Origin: an uncultured SAR86 cluster bacterium | GTDB taxonomy: Bacteria; Pseudomonadota; Gammaproteobacteria; Magnimaribacterales; Magnimaribacteraceae | Assembly: GCA_902618945.1 (NCBI GenBank) | Contig: CACNCK010000011.1 | Location: 1 to 40,655, forward strand | Direction: 5' to 3' | DNA: 40,655 bases | Shown here: piece by piece, positions 40,255 through 40,655 of the stretch | Layout: every line of letters starts with the position of its first letter | How positions within the stretch are numbered: the first letter of the stretch is position 1 | The notes under the pieces: model-generated | Databases searched by the model: none | What the model was told of the DNA's origin: nothing | The model's input: the letters and a program-made list of their open reading frames with translations, nothing else | Program-made: the position numbers and the translations under genes

Positions 40255-40452
40255 TTAAACACCAGGCCCAATTTGCCCAGTTATAAAACCATAAACTAGA
40301 GTTATAAATAGAACTACAGCAATAGAAACTCTGACGCCCAAGCTATGAACGGTTCTTTTGGAAGATCCTCCATCTTTTATTAGAAAGAAGGCACCTCTGA
40401 ATAGACTAATAAACATAGCTACGATTAGGAATAATATAAAGTATTTGATCAT
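40255..40452 (-). CDS. DUF2909 small twin-helix membrane protein
   Basis: A 65-aa protein with two membrane helices (about residues 5-25 and 43-60) joined by a charged loop (IKDGGSSKRTVHSL). The family accompanies cytochrome oxidase genes in gammaproteobacteria, placed between coxC and surf1 in the opposite direction, exactly as here. Its function is not established; assembly or stability of the oxidase is suggested by position only. The ending GPGV and the arginine after the loop match the family style. Confidence 0.85.
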   Translation of the reverse strand: MIKYFILFLIVAMFISLFRGAFFLIKDGGSSKRTVHSLGVRVSIAVVLFITLVYGFITGQIGPGV

Positions 40453-40494
40453 CTGAAAGGACGTGAATTATACACTTAGGATGACGAAAAAAAT

Positions 40495-40655
40495 ATGAGT
40501 AAATTTAGTCCAGGAAAATTAATGACTGCATTTGTAGTATTTTTTTTCCCTATCTTAATCTACTTGGGTTCGTGGCAAGTAATGAGAGGGCTAGAAAAAA
40601 AAGACATAGTTAGTCAACATTATGAAAATAAATCTTTACCAGTTATAAGTGAAAA
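40495..40655 (+). CDS. SURF1-family cytochrome oxidase assembly protein, N-terminal part (cut by window edge)
   Basis: The first 53 codons only. A membrane helix (FVVFFFPILIYLG) is followed by the SURF1 signature in the form LGSWQVMRGLEKKD. SURF1 helps deliver heme a to oxidase subunit I. The ATG at 40495 is the only long-frame start; an earlier ATG at 40481 is followed by a stop after a few codons. The position after coxC and DUF2909 agrees. Confidence 0.88.
   Translation, partial: MSKFSPGKLMTAFVVFFFPILIYLGSWQVMRGLEKKDIVSQHYENKSLPVISE

Overview
This is an AT-rich, tightly packed stretch of a bacterial chromosome centred on the replication-origin neighbourhood of a gammaproteobacterium. The group is inferred from gene order (rpmH-dnaA-dnaN-recF-gyrB; mnmG-rsmG-parA-parB-atp operon-glmU-glmS; plsC-gmhB-glycyl-tRNA synthetase; trkA/fmt/def/tsaC/aroE) and from Gram-negative genes (full-length YidC, LpxL-type acyltransferase, GmhB). 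Low G+C, gaps of a few bases, overlapping genes and no visible insertion sequences suggest a streamlined, perhaps marine, lineage such as SAR86. That placement is inference only. I see no rRNA, tRNA or CRISPR array.

Layout. (1) 1-2250 is an accessory strip on the minus strand, just downstream of glmS. It holds the first 102 codons of a cytosine-C5 DNA methyltransferase (cut by the window edge), a protein I do not recognise, a MORN-like protein, a GIY-YIG nuclease-like protein and a small protein resembling the Recombinase domain of serine recombinases. (2) 2252-19946, all minus strand, runs away from the origin: glmS, glmU, the F1Fo ATP synthase operon atpBEFHAGDC (no atpI), parB, parA, rsmG, mnmG, a 230-bp spacer, mnmE, yidC, yidD, rnpA, rpmH. 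(3) 19947-20097 is the rpmH/dnaA divergent spacer, with two perfect inverted DnaA boxes and opposing promoters: the likely oriC or dnaA control region. (4) 20098-26147, plus strand, is dnaA, dnaN, recF (carrying a parS-like site) and gyrB (with an unusual Lys-rich N-terminal tail). (5) 26154-32485, minus strand, is a probable six-gene transcript trkA-trkH-lpxL-glyS-gmhB-plsC, followed at 32544-34001 by def-fmt. (6) 34050-35900, plus strand, is purE-tsaC-aroE. (7) 36026 to the end is a cytochrome c oxidase cluster: coxB (with fused cytochrome c), coxA, ctaG, coxC, a convergent DUF2909 gene and the start of a SURF1 gene.

How it fits together. The core links chromosome replication (DnaA, clamp, RecF, gyrase), segregation (ParA/ParB with a candidate parS 9-10 kb from parAB), membrane protein insertion, tRNA modification, respiration (cytochrome oxidase pumping protons, ATP synthase using them), amino-sugar supply for the envelope (GlmS/GlmU) and lipid A/LPS and phospholipid synthesis (LpxL, GmhB, PlsC). 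The points most worth checking are the accessory cassette at the glmS 3' end, the single-chain glycyl-tRNA synthetase sitting where gammaproteobacteria usually carry glyQ-glyS, the parS-like site inside recF, the possibly leaderless dnaA, and the GyrB tail.
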